Source: Pollutimonas subterranea | GTDB taxonomy: Bacteria > Pseudomonadota > Gammaproteobacteria > Burkholderiales > Burkholderiaceae_B | DNA: 64,000 nt | Direction: 5' to 3' | NCBI RefSeq assembly: GCF_002849655.1 | Contig: NZ_PDNW01000017.1 | Location: 1 to 64,000, forward strand | Shown: one piece after another, positions 28,172 through 36,822 of the stretch | Layout of the letters: each line of letters starts with the position of its first letter | Numbering within the stretch: the stretch's first letter is position 1 | The notes under the pieces: generated by a model | Databases searched by the model: none | Told to the model about the DNA's origin: nothing | Seen by the model: only the letters and a program-made list of their open reading frames with translations | Made by a program: the position numbers and the translations under genes

Positions 28172-28195
28172 GATGGCCGGCCTAGCCCGGCCATC
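28172..28195 (+). promoter_or_regulatory. Intercistronic stem-loop after the NitT/TauT receptor gene
   Basis: GATGGCCGG (28172-28180) pairs exactly with CCGGCCATC (28187-28195) around CCTAGC. It lies 62 bases after the receptor stop and 17 bases before the permease start, followed by TTGATTTAG rather than a U-run. It probably dampens permease expression or shields the receptor message, as in the other importer operons here. Confidence 0.55.
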
Positions 28196-28212
28196 TTGAT
28201 TTAGAAGCATTT

Positions 28213-28986
28213 ATGAGCACCCAGATTCGTCTCACCGGTTATCGAAAAAAGCTGGCCATGGTCGTCGCCATCGCGGCCATCCTATTGTTTTGGCAGATTG
28301 CTGCCTGGATACTTCCCGACTTTCTCATGCCGGGCGTTCCCGCGGTCATGGTCCGTCTTTGGGAAGATGTCCAAACGGCCGAGTTTCGCAGCGTGCTCGC
28401 AGGCAGCCTGACGCGGCTGGGCTTTGGCTACGGCTTTGCCTTGCTGTTCGGCATAGGCTTTGGCTTGATAGGCGCTGTGCTGTTCTTCTTTCGGGAAGTG
28501 CTCAAGTCGGCCATTATCATCCTGCAGTCGATTCCATCCATTGCGTGGGTGCCTTTGTTCCTGATCATGATGGGATTCGGCAATATGCCCATCATCGTCG
28601 TGATCGCCCTGGCTGCGTTCTTTCCGGCCGCGTTGTCGGTGATGAATGCAACGGAAAGCGTGCAGAATGTTCATGTCTCCGCGGCACGGGTCATGGGGGC
28701 GAGCCGCTGGGAAATGCTCAAGCGCGTGTATTTGCCCGCCGTCATGCCCGAACTCATCACGGGTGCCCAATTGGCATTCGGCAACGCCTGGCGGGCGCTG
28801 ATTTCGGCCGAGATGCTGATCGGTTTCGGTCAGGGCCTTGGACGCTCGCTGGCGTACGCCGGTGAAACGGCCGACATGATCGGGGTGATGGCCAACATTC
28901 TGACCATTGCCATTTTGGCGACCCTGATCGATCAGGTCATTCTTGAGAACATGAAGCGCAAGCTGTTGCGCTATCAATACGTATAG
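28213..28986 (+). CDS. ABC transporter permease, NitT/TauT (SsuC/TauC) type
   Basis: A 257-residue inner-membrane permease with about six helices. The EAA loop is AARVMGASRWEMLKRVYLPA followed by VMPELITGAQLAFGNAWRAL, and QSIPSIAWVPLFLIMMGFGN is a family signature. No strong ribosome site precedes the ATG, consistent with lower expression than the receptor. The stop is two bases before a further binding-protein gene, suggesting one transcript. Confidence 0.93.
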   Translation: MSTQIRLTGYRKKLAMVVAIAAILLFWQIAAWILPDFLMPGVPAVMVRLWEDVQTAEFRSVLAGSLTRLGFGYGFALLFGIGFGLIGAVLFFFREVLKSAIIILQSIPSIAWVPLFLIMMGFGNMPIIVVIALAAFFPAALSVMNATESVQNVHVSAARVMGASRWEMLKRVYLPAVMPELITGAQLAFGNAWRALISAEMLIGFGQGLGRSLAYAGETADMIGVMANILTIAILATLIDQVILENMKRKLLRYQYV

Positions 28987-28988
28987 CC

Positions 28989-29816
28989 ATGAACGCCATT
29001 GCCTTGCCCCGCCGCACGATCGTCATTCCAGGACTTGCAGCCCTTGTGTTGTCATATGCCTGCATGAGCGGCGCAGCGGCGCAGGCGATGCCGGACCCGG
29101 CCGCCGGCGATACGCTGGTGGCCGGTGTGCAGTATGTACCGCCGCCGTTCGTGGCGGGCGAAAAGGTTCGCACGCCAGAGAGCCCGGCCACGGCGCTTCT
29201 TGAAGACCTCGCAAAGCGGCTGTCCCTGCAAGCGCGAACCGTTACCGCCGATCCCGCCACGCCCGAGGCGATGCTGGCGGCTGGAAAGGCGAGGCTGCTT
29301 CTTGTGCCGGTCAGCGAGCCGGATGCCCTGGGCGCCGCCACGACCTCCATTCCGACTGGCTACTCGTCCGGCGCCATGGCCATCATGCGCACCGACACGG
29401 ATATAAAGACGTGGGAACAATTAAAGGGACGTACCGTGTGCCTGGCGGAGGGCGGACGCTACTCGGGCCAGATGGCCACCAGGTACGGCGCCATCGAGAA
29501 ATCATTCAAGGCGCCCGCCGATTCATTGCTTGCCCTGCGCATCGGTGGCTGCGACGCCGCCGTTCATGACAGTGCCATGTTGAATGCGCTGATCAAGCTG
29601 CCCGAATGGAAAAAGTTCTCTGCGCGTTTGCCGGTCAGGGATACGGCGCCCCTTGCCTTTGTCATACCGTCCGATGATGTGCTGTCGCGCGGAACGCTCA
29701 AGCAGGTGGTCAGGGACTGGGCAAGCAGCGCTTACCTGGAAAAGCTTACGACGCTGGCGGCGCGGGATATTGCCTTCGAGGTATACCTGGACCAGACCGT
29801 CACGGATTGCCACTAG
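28989..29816 (+). CDS. Periplasmic solute-binding protein, family 3-like
   Basis: A 275-residue exported protein: signal peptide (TIVIPGLAALVLSYACMSGAA) with cleavage near AAAQA, then a two-lobe receptor fold recognisable from AGVQYVPPPFVAGEK, IMRTDTDIKTWEQLKGRTVC and IGGCDAAVHDSAML. These resemble amino-acid receptors (PBPb). It follows the NitT/TauT permease by two bases although that system already has a receptor, so it may widen specificity or act as a sensor. Two cysteines (LKGRTVC, RIGGC) could form a disulfide. Its TAG stop shares CTAG with the convergent hemerythrin gene. Confidence 0.75.
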   Translation: MNAIALPRRTIVIPGLAALVLSYACMSGAAAQAMPDPAAGDTLVAGVQYVPPPFVAGEKVRTPESPATALLEDLAKRLSLQARTVTADPATPEAMLAAGKARLLLVPVSEPDALGAATTSIPTGYSSGAMAIMRTDTDIKTWEQLKGRTVCLAEGGRYSGQMATRYGAIEKSFKAPADSLLALRIGGCDAAVHDSAMLNALIKLPEWKKFSARLPVRDTAPLAFVIPSDDVLSRGTLKQVVRDWASSAYLEKLTTLAARDIAFEVYLDQTVTDCH

Positions 29817-30358
29817 TCTGGAATTGCACGACGCTTGCGCATGGCGCGGCCAATGCGGGTAATTTCGTCGTCGCTCAACAAGCGTCCCGCCATGGGAAGC
29901 AATTCGTCTTCTTCGAGTCTCATATGGGTGTCATACAGGTTTATGAACGACTCCACCAAGTCTTGATCCAGCAGGGCCAGAGCGCGCGCTTCCACCTGCT
30001 GCAGTGACGGTTTCAAACGTTTCCACATTGCTTCGAGTCGGCGATGGTCGGCGGCCAGCCTTTCCGTGAGTTCCCTGATACAGACCGCATCGGACCCGGC
30101 CATGGATTCGATCAAGGCCGGGAACAGGTCTTGTTCTTCGTCAGCATGATGATGAAGCGCCGAGGTGTCGAAATAGCGCATGATGGCCGTGGCGGCCGAG
30201 CCGGCCTGCGCATCGCTGCCATGAAGGCGCAAATGCGCCGACAGGCGTTTCAGCGTATCGCATTGCCGTTCAATGCGATGATGGCATGCAGCCAGCATTT
30301 CGAGCGGCACTTCGACACTGGCCGCCGGGCCGGAATAGCCGGGAAAGTCTGTACTCAT
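29813..30358 (-). CDS. Hemerythrin-like HHE domain protein
   Basis: A 181-residue protein with the four-helix HHE di-iron pattern: ACHHRIERQ, LHHHADEEQDLFPAL, DHRRLEAMW and HMRLEEDELLPMA supply the expected His/Glu ligands. Such proteins bind O2 or NO, or repair oxidised clusters, in the cytoplasm. The start at 30358 follows AAGGATCAAGGCC. It is a single gene, divergent from an NSS symporter and overlapping the end of the convergent binding-protein gene by four bases. The function beyond di-iron binding is not shown. Confidence 0.88.
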   Translation of the reverse strand: MSTDFPGYSGPAASVEVPLEMLAACHHRIERQCDTLKRLSAHLRLHGSDAQAGSAATAIMRYFDTSALHHHADEEQDLFPALIESMAGSDAVCIRELTERLAADHRRLEAMWKRLKPSLQQVEARALALLDQDLVESFINLYDTHMRLEEDELLPMAGRLLSDDEITRIGRAMRKRRAIPD

Positions 30359-30452
30359 GGCCTTGATCCTTTTACGGCTTGTCGTTCCAGAGAAACATGC
30401 CATTGAATCCTGTATTCTTGAGTGTTAGCGACACGCATCGACACCAGGCATC

Positions 30453-31820
30453 ATGGGCACAGTTAATCATAGCGCGAAGCGCGATGGCTTTACATCGGGC
30501 TTTGGAGTATTGGCCGCTACCTTGGGGTCGGCCGTTGGTCTCGGAAATATCTGGAAGTTTCCTTCCCTGACAGGCGCCAACGGCGGCGCCGGTTTTCTAT
30601 TGGTATATTTTTTGGCAACCCTGCTTATCGGTTTGCCCGTGATGATCGCGGAAATATCGATAGGCCGGCAAGCCAAGGCAAACCCGATTACGGCCTTGCG
30701 CCAACTTGCTCCCAAGGGACGGCCATGGTGGTTGATCGGTGCGTCCGGCGTGCTGGCGTCATTCCTGATCATGGCGTTTTACTCGGAGGTCGTGGCCTGG
30801 GTCTTTGCCTATGTGGCCAAGGCGGTGGGCGGGTCCATCCTTAGCAGCGATCCCGCCGTGACGCAACGGGCTTTTGACACGCTGATCAGCGACCCCCTGC
30901 AGTCCTTGCTGTGGCAGTGGCTTGTACTGGTGTTCATCGGCAGCATTCTGCTGTGCGGGGTATCCAAGGGTATTGAGGCCGTCACCAAGCGATTGATGCC
31001 GCTGCTTTTCCTGTTGTTGCTTTTACTGTGCAGCGTGAGCCTGTCCCTGGATAAGGCAGGCGAAGGACTGGCCTTTCTGTTCAGTCCTGATTTCAGCAAG
31101 CTGAATGCGTCTGTGGTGCTGACTGCCATGGGCCTGGCATTCTTCAAGCTTTCGATAGGCATGGGCACGATGATGACCTATGGCAGCTATTTCCGTGACG
31201 ATCAGAATATCCCACGCACTGCATTCCGCGTGATGACTGCCGATCTTTGCGTGTCGCTGCTCGCAGGCATTGCCATATTCCCGGCCGTATTCACGTTCGG
31301 CTTTGCGCCGTCAGCCGGGCCGTCGCTGGTGTTCATCACGATACCGGCGGTATTTGCGCAGATACCCATGGGGCATGTGCTTATGGTGGTGTTTTTCGTG
31401 TTGACGGCGGTGGCCGCGACGGGCGCCATGCTTTCCTTGATGGAAGTGCCGGTGCTCATCCTGCACGAACGCTTCGGCTTATCCCGGGCCCGGGCTACGC
31501 TGACTACCTTGGTCATGCTGGCAGTCATCGGCTCCGGTTGCGCTTTGTCCAACAGCACATTGGCCGAATTCCGCCTGTTTGGCTTGAACCTGTTTGATCT
31601 TTCCGACTACCTGTCGTCCAACATTTTCCTGCCGATAGGCGGAATATTCATTGCATTGTTCGTGGGCTGGAGCTGGGGGCTTGAACGTTTCAGGCTTGCG
31701 ATCTCGAATCATGGCACGCTGAATAACGCCAGGCTTGCGGGCGCCATATTCTTCCTGCTGCGCTACGTGTCGCCGGCGCTCATCCTGCTTGTCATGCTCA
31801 GGGCGCTGCAACTGGTCTGA
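30453..31820 (+). CDS. Sodium-dependent transporter, NSS/SNF family
   Basis: A 455-residue symporter of the LeuT fold with about 11-12 helices. The first helix ATLGSAVGLGNIWKFPSL holds the unwound Na+ and substrate site; GGAGFLLVYFLATLLIGLPV and EISIGRQAKANP follow. Bacterial NSS members import amino acids (tryptophan, tyrosine, leucine, methionine) with Na+. Its length is typical of the shorter bacterial members. A strong stem-loop follows the stop codon. Confidence 0.94.
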   Translation: MGTVNHSAKRDGFTSGFGVLAATLGSAVGLGNIWKFPSLTGANGGAGFLLVYFLATLLIGLPVMIAEISIGRQAKANPITALRQLAPKGRPWWLIGASGVLASFLIMAFYSEVVAWVFAYVAKAVGGSILSSDPAVTQRAFDTLISDPLQSLLWQWLVLVFIGSILLCGVSKGIEAVTKRLMPLLFLLLLLLCSVSLSLDKAGEGLAFLFSPDFSKLNASVVLTAMGLAFFKLSIGMGTMMTYGSYFRDDQNIPRTAFRVMTADLCVSLLAGIAIFPAVFTFGFAPSAGPSLVFITIPAVFAQIPMGHVLMVVFFVLTAVAATGAMLSLMEVPVLILHERFGLSRARATLTTLVMLAVIGSGCALSNSTLAEFRLFGLNLFDLSDYLSSNIFLPIGGIFIALFVGWSWGLERFRLAISNHGTLNNARLAGAIFFLLRYVSPALILLVMLRALQLV

Positions 31821-31822
31821 TT

Positions 31823-31859
31823 CGCATGTCGGCCATGGCTCAACAATGGCTGACATGCG
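31823..31859 (+). terminator. Stem-loop between convergent NSS and EpsC genes
   Basis: CGCATGTCGGCCAT (31823-31836) pairs with ATGGCTGACATGCG (31846-31859), 14 pairs with one G-U wobble and a nine-base loop, starting two bases after the NSS stop. The following TTGTG is a weak U-tract. It could serve both converging transcripts, though the absence of a clear U-run leaves termination efficiency open. Confidence 0.55.
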
Positions 31860-31891
31860 TTGTGCCCGGCGTATGGCCCGGCTCTGGCCGC

Positions 31892-32815
31892 TTATTCGTG
31901 GGCGGCCGGGTCGCAGCTCTGCATGCCCTGGGAGTCGGCTTGCGTAACGTGCCCTCCTGGGGGGACATCGTCGATAAGCCATACGTTGCCGCCTACGGTG
32001 CATCCTTTTCCGAGCGTCACCCGGCCCAGGATGGTTGCGCCCGCGTAGATAACCACATCGTCTTCAACGATAGGATGGCGCGGAAGACCCTTTTCAAGCT
32101 TGCCGTTGCCGTCGGTGGGAAAACGCTTGGCGCCCAGCGTGACCGCCTGGTAGATGCGGACTCGTTCGCCGATGATGCTGGTCTCGCCGATGACCACACC
32201 CGTTCCGTGGTCGATAAAGAAGCTTGCGCCGATTTGTGCGCCGGGATGGATGTCGATGCCGGTTTGCGAGTGGGCCAGTTCGGCCGACATGCGGGCCAGC
32301 AGCGGGAGGTCCTGGATATAGAACTGGTGCGCAATGCGATGATGGATCATGGCCAGCACGCCGGGATAGCAGAGCAGGACTTCATCCACGCTGCGCGCTG
32401 CCGGGTCGCCGTGATAGGCCGCCAGCACGTCGGTGTCAAGCAAACGACGTATGTCGGGCAGAGCGGCGGCGAAGGCCTGTACGGCCGTGGTCGCCCTGGC
32501 TTCGATCTCGGTGTCGGTCAGTCCCTGGTGCCGCGTTTGATACTGGAGTTCGAGGCAGACTTGGCGCAGAAGGGCGTGTAGCGCCGAGTCCAGTGTGTGA
32601 CCGATGTAGAAGTCTTCGCTTTCCTGCCGCAGGTCCAGCGGGCCCAGCCGCATGGGAAACAGTACGCCCTTGAGATCATCCAGTATCTTCGTCAGTGCCT
32701 GTGGCGAAGGGAATTCACGGCCGCCGGGTTCGCGCGAGCGACCCTGGGCGGTACGCCAGTCCTGGCGTATCGCATTGAGCGAACTGACAATGGGGTTGAT
32801 GTCGAAAACTGCCAT
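31892..32815 (-). CDS. epsC: Serine O-acetyltransferase, EpsC type
   Basis: A 307-residue enzyme that acetylates L-serine with acetyl-CoA, the first committed step of cysteine synthesis. A long helical N-terminal domain (about 1-185) precedes a left-handed beta-helix built from hexapeptides: GIDIHPGAQIGASFFIDHGT, GVVIGETSIIG, and HPIVEDDVVIYAGATILG. The catalytic Asp-His pair is in FIDHGTG. It is longer than E. coli CysE (273 residues) and matches the EpsC/SrpH form. No cysteine synthase gene is adjacent. Confidence 0.9.
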   Translation of the reverse strand: MAVFDINPIVSSLNAIRQDWRTAQGRSREPGGREFPSPQALTKILDDLKGVLFPMRLGPLDLRQESEDFYIGHTLDSALHALLRQVCLELQYQTRHQGLTDTEIEARATTAVQAFAAALPDIRRLLDTDVLAAYHGDPAARSVDEVLLCYPGVLAMIHHRIAHQFYIQDLPLLARMSAELAHSQTGIDIHPGAQIGASFFIDHGTGVVIGETSIIGERVRIYQAVTLGAKRFPTDGNGKLEKGLPRHPIVEDDVVIYAGATILGRVTLGKGCTVGGNVWLIDDVPPGGHVTQADSQGMQSCDPAAHE

Positions 32816-32915
32816 GGGAATGATGGGCTCCGGCCTTGGTTCTGCGACCAGGCCTTATGTGCCTGGGGTAAGTAAGTATGATACCAATCTATTTGCCCGT
32901 GCTGGAACCGGATCC

Positions 32916-33815
32916 ATGGATTACAAACTTACCCCTTCGACCGCGTTATTGCTTGTTGTTCCACCTTTCCTGTGGGCCGGCAACGCTGTTGTCGGACGCC
33001 TGCTCAGCGACCTGATACCTCCGATTACGCTTAATTTCCTGCGCTGGGCGATTGCCTTCCTGATCCTGTTGCCGATCGGCTATTCGATATTCCGCAAGGG
33101 TAGCGGTCTTTGGCAAAATTACAGGCGCTATGCCCTGTTGGGGCTGCTGGGCATCGGCCTCTACAACGCCTTGCAATACATCGCGCTGCATACCTCCACC
33201 CCGATCAATGTGACCCTGGTCGGCGCCAGCATGCCTGTGTGGATGCTGCTGATTGGCTTTTTGTTCTTTGATGCCAGGGTCGCGCGCAAGCAGGTGATAG
33301 GCGCCATCCTGTCCGTCATCGGCGTGGTCATTGTGTTGAGCCATGGCGAATGGCGGCAGTTGCTGGGATTGCGTTTCGTGATTGGCGACGTCTTCATGGT
33401 GGTAGCCACCATCGTCTGGTCTTTCTATAGCTGGTCGCTGAGCCAGTCGCGGGATCCCGCGCAAATCCGCCGTAACTGGGCCACGTTCCTGCTGGCCCAG
33501 ATTTCCTTTGGGGTAGTGTGGTCAGGTGCTTTCGCGGCGGGCGAGTGGGCGCTTACCGATAGTGTCATTCACTGGGGATGGCCCTTGGTGGCCGGCCTGG
33601 CGTATGTCGCGGTAGGGCCGGCCATTATCGCCTTTCGCTGCTGGGGCTTGGGCGTACAACGCGCCGGCCCCAATACGGCCGGGTTCTTCAATAACCTGAC
33701 GCCTTTGTTCGCTGCGCTGATGTCGTCGGCGTTCCTGGGCGAGTTGCCGCAAACGTATCATGGCGTGGCATTTGCCTTGATTGTCAGCGGGATTGTGCTG
33801 TCCTCGCGGCGTTAG
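32916..33815 (+). CDS. DMT/EamA-family transporter
   Basis: A 299-residue protein with ten predicted helices in two EamA repeats (about 8-140 and 150-298). NFLRWAIAFLILLPIGYSIF and NALQYIALHTSTPINVTLVG mark the first repeat; VGPAIIAFRCWGLGVQRAGP and LTPLFAALMSSAFLGE the second. It is probably an exporter of amino acids or metabolites. The ATG at 32916 directly precedes the first helix. Its last 32 bases overlap the end of the convergent HxlR-type gene. Confidence 0.9.
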   Translation: MDYKLTPSTALLLVVPPFLWAGNAVVGRLLSDLIPPITLNFLRWAIAFLILLPIGYSIFRKGSGLWQNYRRYALLGLLGIGLYNALQYIALHTSTPINVTLVGASMPVWMLLIGFLFFDARVARKQVIGAILSVIGVVIVLSHGEWRQLLGLRFVIGDVFMVVATIVWSFYSWSLSQSRDPAQIRRNWATFLLAQISFGVVWSGAFAAGEWALTDSVIHWGWPLVAGLAYVAVGPAIIAFRCWGLGVQRAGPNTAGFFNNLTPLFAALMSSAFLGELPQTYHGVAFALIVSGIVLSSRR

Positions 33816-34479
33816 TTTGTCCGAAGGCGCCCTCAGGCAGGCTGAATAAAGCCAGGAATGATTGCACGACGGCCTTGTCGCCCGAGAACGTGACCATTCC
33901 CGCCTGCGCCGCCTGGTCCAGATCGGCCTTGCCATAGGCCAGCATGAGTAGTGCATCAGTGCTGGCCTGAATCCGGGCATCGGACCTGTCGGGCATGCCT
34001 CGACCAAGCTCGATCGTCGAATCGGCCACCTTTGCGAAGAATACGTCGTCTTCCAGCTGGATTTCCAGTGTGGCCGTGAAGCTGTCCGCGTTGGCAGGAA
34101 TGAACATGGTGCGCAAGGAAAGAATCATTGCGTCGGTTCCCAAGCCGGAAGGACGGGGGAACGATGCTGATTGCACGCCCCACTGCGCGAGTTGAAGCAG
34201 GATGGGTTCGAGCTGTTGGCCCCAGGGTGTAAGCCGGTATGCCCATGCGCTGGCGGGCGGCGGCAGTCTTACGCGTTGAACCACCGATGCCGTTTCAAGT
34301 TCGTCCAGGCGTTGGGTGAGCACGTTTGGACTGATGCCGGACAGGCCGCGCCGCAAATCGGTAAACCGCTTGGGACCCAGCAGCAGTTCTCGCACGATCA
34401 GCAATGCCCATCGTTCGCCGATAAGGTCGAGTGCATGGGCGGCTGAGCATGCATCGTTGTAGCTTCGTTTTATTGCCAT
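33784..34479 (-). CDS. HxlR-family regulator with C-terminal SCP2-like domain
   Basis: A 231-residue protein. The N-terminal winged helix (about 8-100) is HxlR type, with the cysteine in YNDACSAAHALDLIG followed by ERWALLIVRELLLGPKRFTD and ISPNVLTQRL. Residues 120-220 form an SCP2/alkyl-lipid-binding-like domain (FTATLEIQLEDDVFFAKVAD, TFSGDKAVVQSF) that could bind a hydrophobic ligand. HxlR proteins often sense aldehydes or electrophiles through the N-terminal cysteine. It diverges from a SnoaL-VOC gene, its probable target. Confidence 0.85.
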   Translation of the reverse strand: MAIKRSYNDACSAAHALDLIGERWALLIVRELLLGPKRFTDLRRGLSGISPNVLTQRLDELETASVVQRVRLPPPASAWAYRLTPWGQQLEPILLQLAQWGVQSASFPRPSGLGTDAMILSLRTMFIPANADSFTATLEIQLEDDVFFAKVADSTIELGRGMPDRSDARIQASTDALLMLAYGKADLDQAAQAGMVTFSGDKAVVQSFLALFSLPEGAFGQTNAARTAQSR

Positions 34480-34615
34480 GCGTAAAAGTTTATCACTGAT
34501 CAGGACTAGTTAGTTGTTTATTAGGAGTAAAAAGTGGTAAGTTATGGCGATGGCCATTGAGCCACGGTCTGTTTTTACCGATAGGCGCGCCATCCTTTTC
34601 CAAAGGAGAGACACG

Positions 34616-35554
34616 ATGGATACAGCAAGCAGTACAAGTACTGAAGCCCGGTCCGAGATCAAGGCACGGGTCGACAGTTGGTTGAAGGCGGTCGAAGCAA
34701 ATGATTTAAAGAAGATCATGTCCCATTACGCGCCCGATGTGGTGGCATTCGACGCCATCATCCAGCTGCAGTTCAAGGGTGCCGAGGCATATGGAAAACA
34801 CTGGGAAGCGTGCCTGCAGATGTGCACCAATCACATGACCTTTAAATTACGCGAACTGGACATTAACGTAGACGGCAACCTGGCTTTCGCTCATTGCCTG
34901 CTCAGTTGTGGCGCTCAGGATGATGGCGGACAGGAAAAATCATCCTGGATGCGCATGACCACATGCTACAAGAAGATCAACGGCGAATGGCTGATCGGCC
35001 ATGAGCATATATCGGCGCCGTTCGATGTTCAAACCAGCAAGGCGCTGTTCGACATGGAACCTGACGGGACGGTCAAGCTCATGCCCACTCCCCGCGGCAT
35101 GAACACTGTAACGCCACATTTGGTGTGTGTGGGCGCGGCCGATGCAGTGGACTTCTATATAAAGGCATTCAAGGCCACGGAGATGGGGCGGCTGGCCGGG
35201 CCCGACGGAAAGCTCATGCATGCCGCCGTGCGCATCGGCGATTCCGTTGTCATGTTGATGGATGAGTTTCCCGAGTGTGGAGCGGTGGCGCCCACGACGC
35301 TGAAAGGTACGCCCGTATCGGTGCATCTTTATGTCGACGATGTCGATAAGGCGATAGAACATGCCGTGGCGGCGGGTGCGAAAGTCATCATGCCTGCCGA
35401 TGACATGTTCTGGGGCGACCGCTATGGTGTGCTCGAAGATCCGTTTGGACACCACTGGTCCATCGCAACCCATATCCGCGACCTGAGCTATGAAGAAATA
35501 GCGGAGGCGTCCAAATCGGCAATGTGCGGCGCGGAAGGGCAGCAACAAGCATAA
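34616..35554 (+). CDS. SnoaL/ketosteroid-isomerase-like and VOC (PhnB-like glyoxalase) fusion
   Basis: A 312-residue two-domain protein. Residues about 12-145 are a SnoaL/NTF2-like fold (VDSWLKAVEANDLKKIMSHY, WLIGHEHISAPFD). Residues about 165-295 are a VOC/PhnB-type glyoxalase fold (PHLVCVGAADAVDFYIKAF, VDDVDKAIEHAVAAGAKVI, YGVLEDPFGHHWSIATH), where a His/Glu metal site is possible. AAAGGAGAGACACG precedes the ATG. It is divergent from the HxlR-SCP2 gene and followed by a terminator, so it is a single-gene transcript. Detoxification of a reactive carbonyl is a guess from the domains and regulator type. Confidence 0.85.
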   Translation: MDTASSTSTEARSEIKARVDSWLKAVEANDLKKIMSHYAPDVVAFDAIIQLQFKGAEAYGKHWEACLQMCTNHMTFKLRELDINVDGNLAFAHCLLSCGAQDDGGQEKSSWMRMTTCYKKINGEWLIGHEHISAPFDVQTSKALFDMEPDGTVKLMPTPRGMNTVTPHLVCVGAADAVDFYIKAFKATEMGRLAGPDGKLMHAAVRIGDSVVMLMDEFPECGAVAPTTLKGTPVSVHLYVDDVDKAIEHAVAAGAKVIMPADDMFWGDRYGVLEDPFGHHWSIATHIRDLSYEEIAEASKSAMCGAEGQQQA

Positions 35555-35556
35555 AT

Positions 35557-35626
35557 AAAGCCCGCGACACTTATGTGAACTGCGCCGGCAAAAGCTGGAC
35601 CGTTCATAAGGTGTGGCGGGCTTTTT
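35557..35626 (+). terminator. Bidirectional terminator with extended stem
   Basis: AAAGCCCGC (35557-35565) pairs with GCGGGCTTT (35616-35624), extended inward by ACACTTATGTGAAC against GTTCATAAGGTGT with a few mismatches. The right arm runs into CTTTTT, and the left flank supplies an A-rich stretch that reads as a U-run on the other strand. It separates the SnoaL-VOC gene from the convergent symporter gene and should end both. Confidence 0.8.
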
Positions 35627-35654
35627 AGGCAAGAAATTCTTCGTGCTGCGGTGC

Positions 35655-36641
35655 CTATTTGGCCAGTGAGGCCTCGGCCGCCGTCGCGCTCTCATCGTCG
35701 GCCTCGTCGACCTCGTCGTTCTTGAAGCGCTGGAACAGGGTGGCGACCAGAGGACCCGAAATGTTGTGCCACACACTGAAAATGGCACTCGGTACCGCGG
35801 CAAGCGGAGAAAAATGAGCGGTGGCCAACGCTACGCCCAGTCCCGAGTTTTGCATGCCGACCTCGATCGACATTGTTTTACGCTTGGCAACGCTCAAGCC
35901 GCTCAACTTTGCCAGCCAATAGCCCAGCAAAAGTCCCAAGCTGTTGTGAAGCACGACCACCGCAAAAATCATCAGGCCGCTGGTCGCGATTTTTTCCTGG
36001 TTGCCGGCTACGACAGCGACCACGATTGCGACGATGGCCACGACAGACACCAGCGGCAGTACGTCTACGCAAGCCTTGACCTTCTCACGCAGCAGCGATT
36101 GGGCAAGCACACCGAGTGCGATGGGCAGCAGCACGACTTGTACGATGGACCAGAACATCGCGCTTGCACTCACTTCCAGCCATTGGCTCGCCAGCAGGTA
36201 GATCAAGGCAGGCGTCACAATCGGCGCGAGCAATGTGCTCACGGAAGTAATGGCCACCGACAATGCCACGTCGCCGCGCGCCAGGAAGGCCATGACGTTG
36301 GAAGCGGTACCTCCGGGGCAGCATCCGACCAAAATCACGCCGACGGCGATTTCCGGAGGCAGTTGCAAAGCGATGCTAAGTCCCCATGCCAAACTTGGCA
36401 TGATGATGAACTGGCCCAGTACGCCGATCAGGACAGTGCCCGGACGCTTGAAGACTTCGGCAAAGTCGCTTTTGGACAGCGTGAGACCCATGCCAAACAT
36501 GATGATGCCCAGTAGCGGCACGACGTAAGGGCCGATCCAGCGGAATTGCGTGGGGGCCAAAAAAGCGAGTACTGCAAACAGCAATACCCAGATTGCAAAT
36601 GTCTTGCCAACAAAGTGGCTCAGGCGGGCAATAGCCAGCAT
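35655..36641 (-). CDS. Bile acid:sodium symporter family (BASS) protein
   Basis: A 328-residue membrane protein with nine or ten helices. [23 protein letters not shown] is the family core with the crossover region, and [20 protein letters not shown] is the second conserved stretch, together forming the Na+ and substrate sites. Bacterial members carry pantoate, pyruvate-like or other organic anions. The C-terminal tail is acidic ([20 protein letters not shown]). CGAGGACG precedes the ATG. It stands alone, convergent with the SnoaL-VOC gene. Confidence 0.9.
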   Translation of the reverse strand: MLAIARLSHFVGKTFAIWVLLFAVLAFLAPTQFRWIGPYVVPLLGIIMFGMGLTLSKSDFAEVFKRPGTVLIGVLGQFIIMPSLAWGLSIALQLPPEIAVGVILVGCCPGGTASNVMAFLARGDVALSVAITSVSTLLAPIVTPALIYLLASQWLEVSASAMFWSIVQVVLLPIALGVLAQSLLREKVKACVDVLPLVSVVAIVAIVVAVVAGNQEKIATSGLMIFAVVVLHNSLGLLLGYWLAKLSGLSVAKRKTMSIEVGMQNSGLGVALATAHFSPLAAVPSAIFSVWHNISGPLVATLFQRFKNDEVDEADDESATAAEASLAK

Positions 36642-36765
36642 GGTGAACGTCCTCGGAGCTGATTAGTATGGGCAACCGCGAGTGGCCCGCAACGGGTACG
36701 CAGCAAGCGTAAAGGTGCGATGGCGAGTCGGGTGCAGGGGTACAGGGAACCGCGCACGGGGCGGC

Positions 36766-36793
36766 TTGCACGAATTCCATCGTGAGTCATAAT
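36766..36793 (+). promoter_or_regulatory. Sigma-70 promoter for the second EamA transporter
   Basis: TTGCAC (36766-36771) and CATAAT (36788-36793), spaced by 16 bases, lie 30 bases before the ATG at 36823. Both hexamers are one or two bases off consensus, and no other strong candidate lies in this 181-base divergent gap. Confidence 0.45.
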
Positions 36794-36822
36794 CGCGGGT
36801 CTACCTATTCGAAAGATTCTTG

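Noticed and set aside
34501-34540. ACTAGT and TGATCA palindromes in the HxlR divergent gap as operators
   Set aside because: Six-base palindromes are common by chance, and I could not align them with any HxlR-type site.
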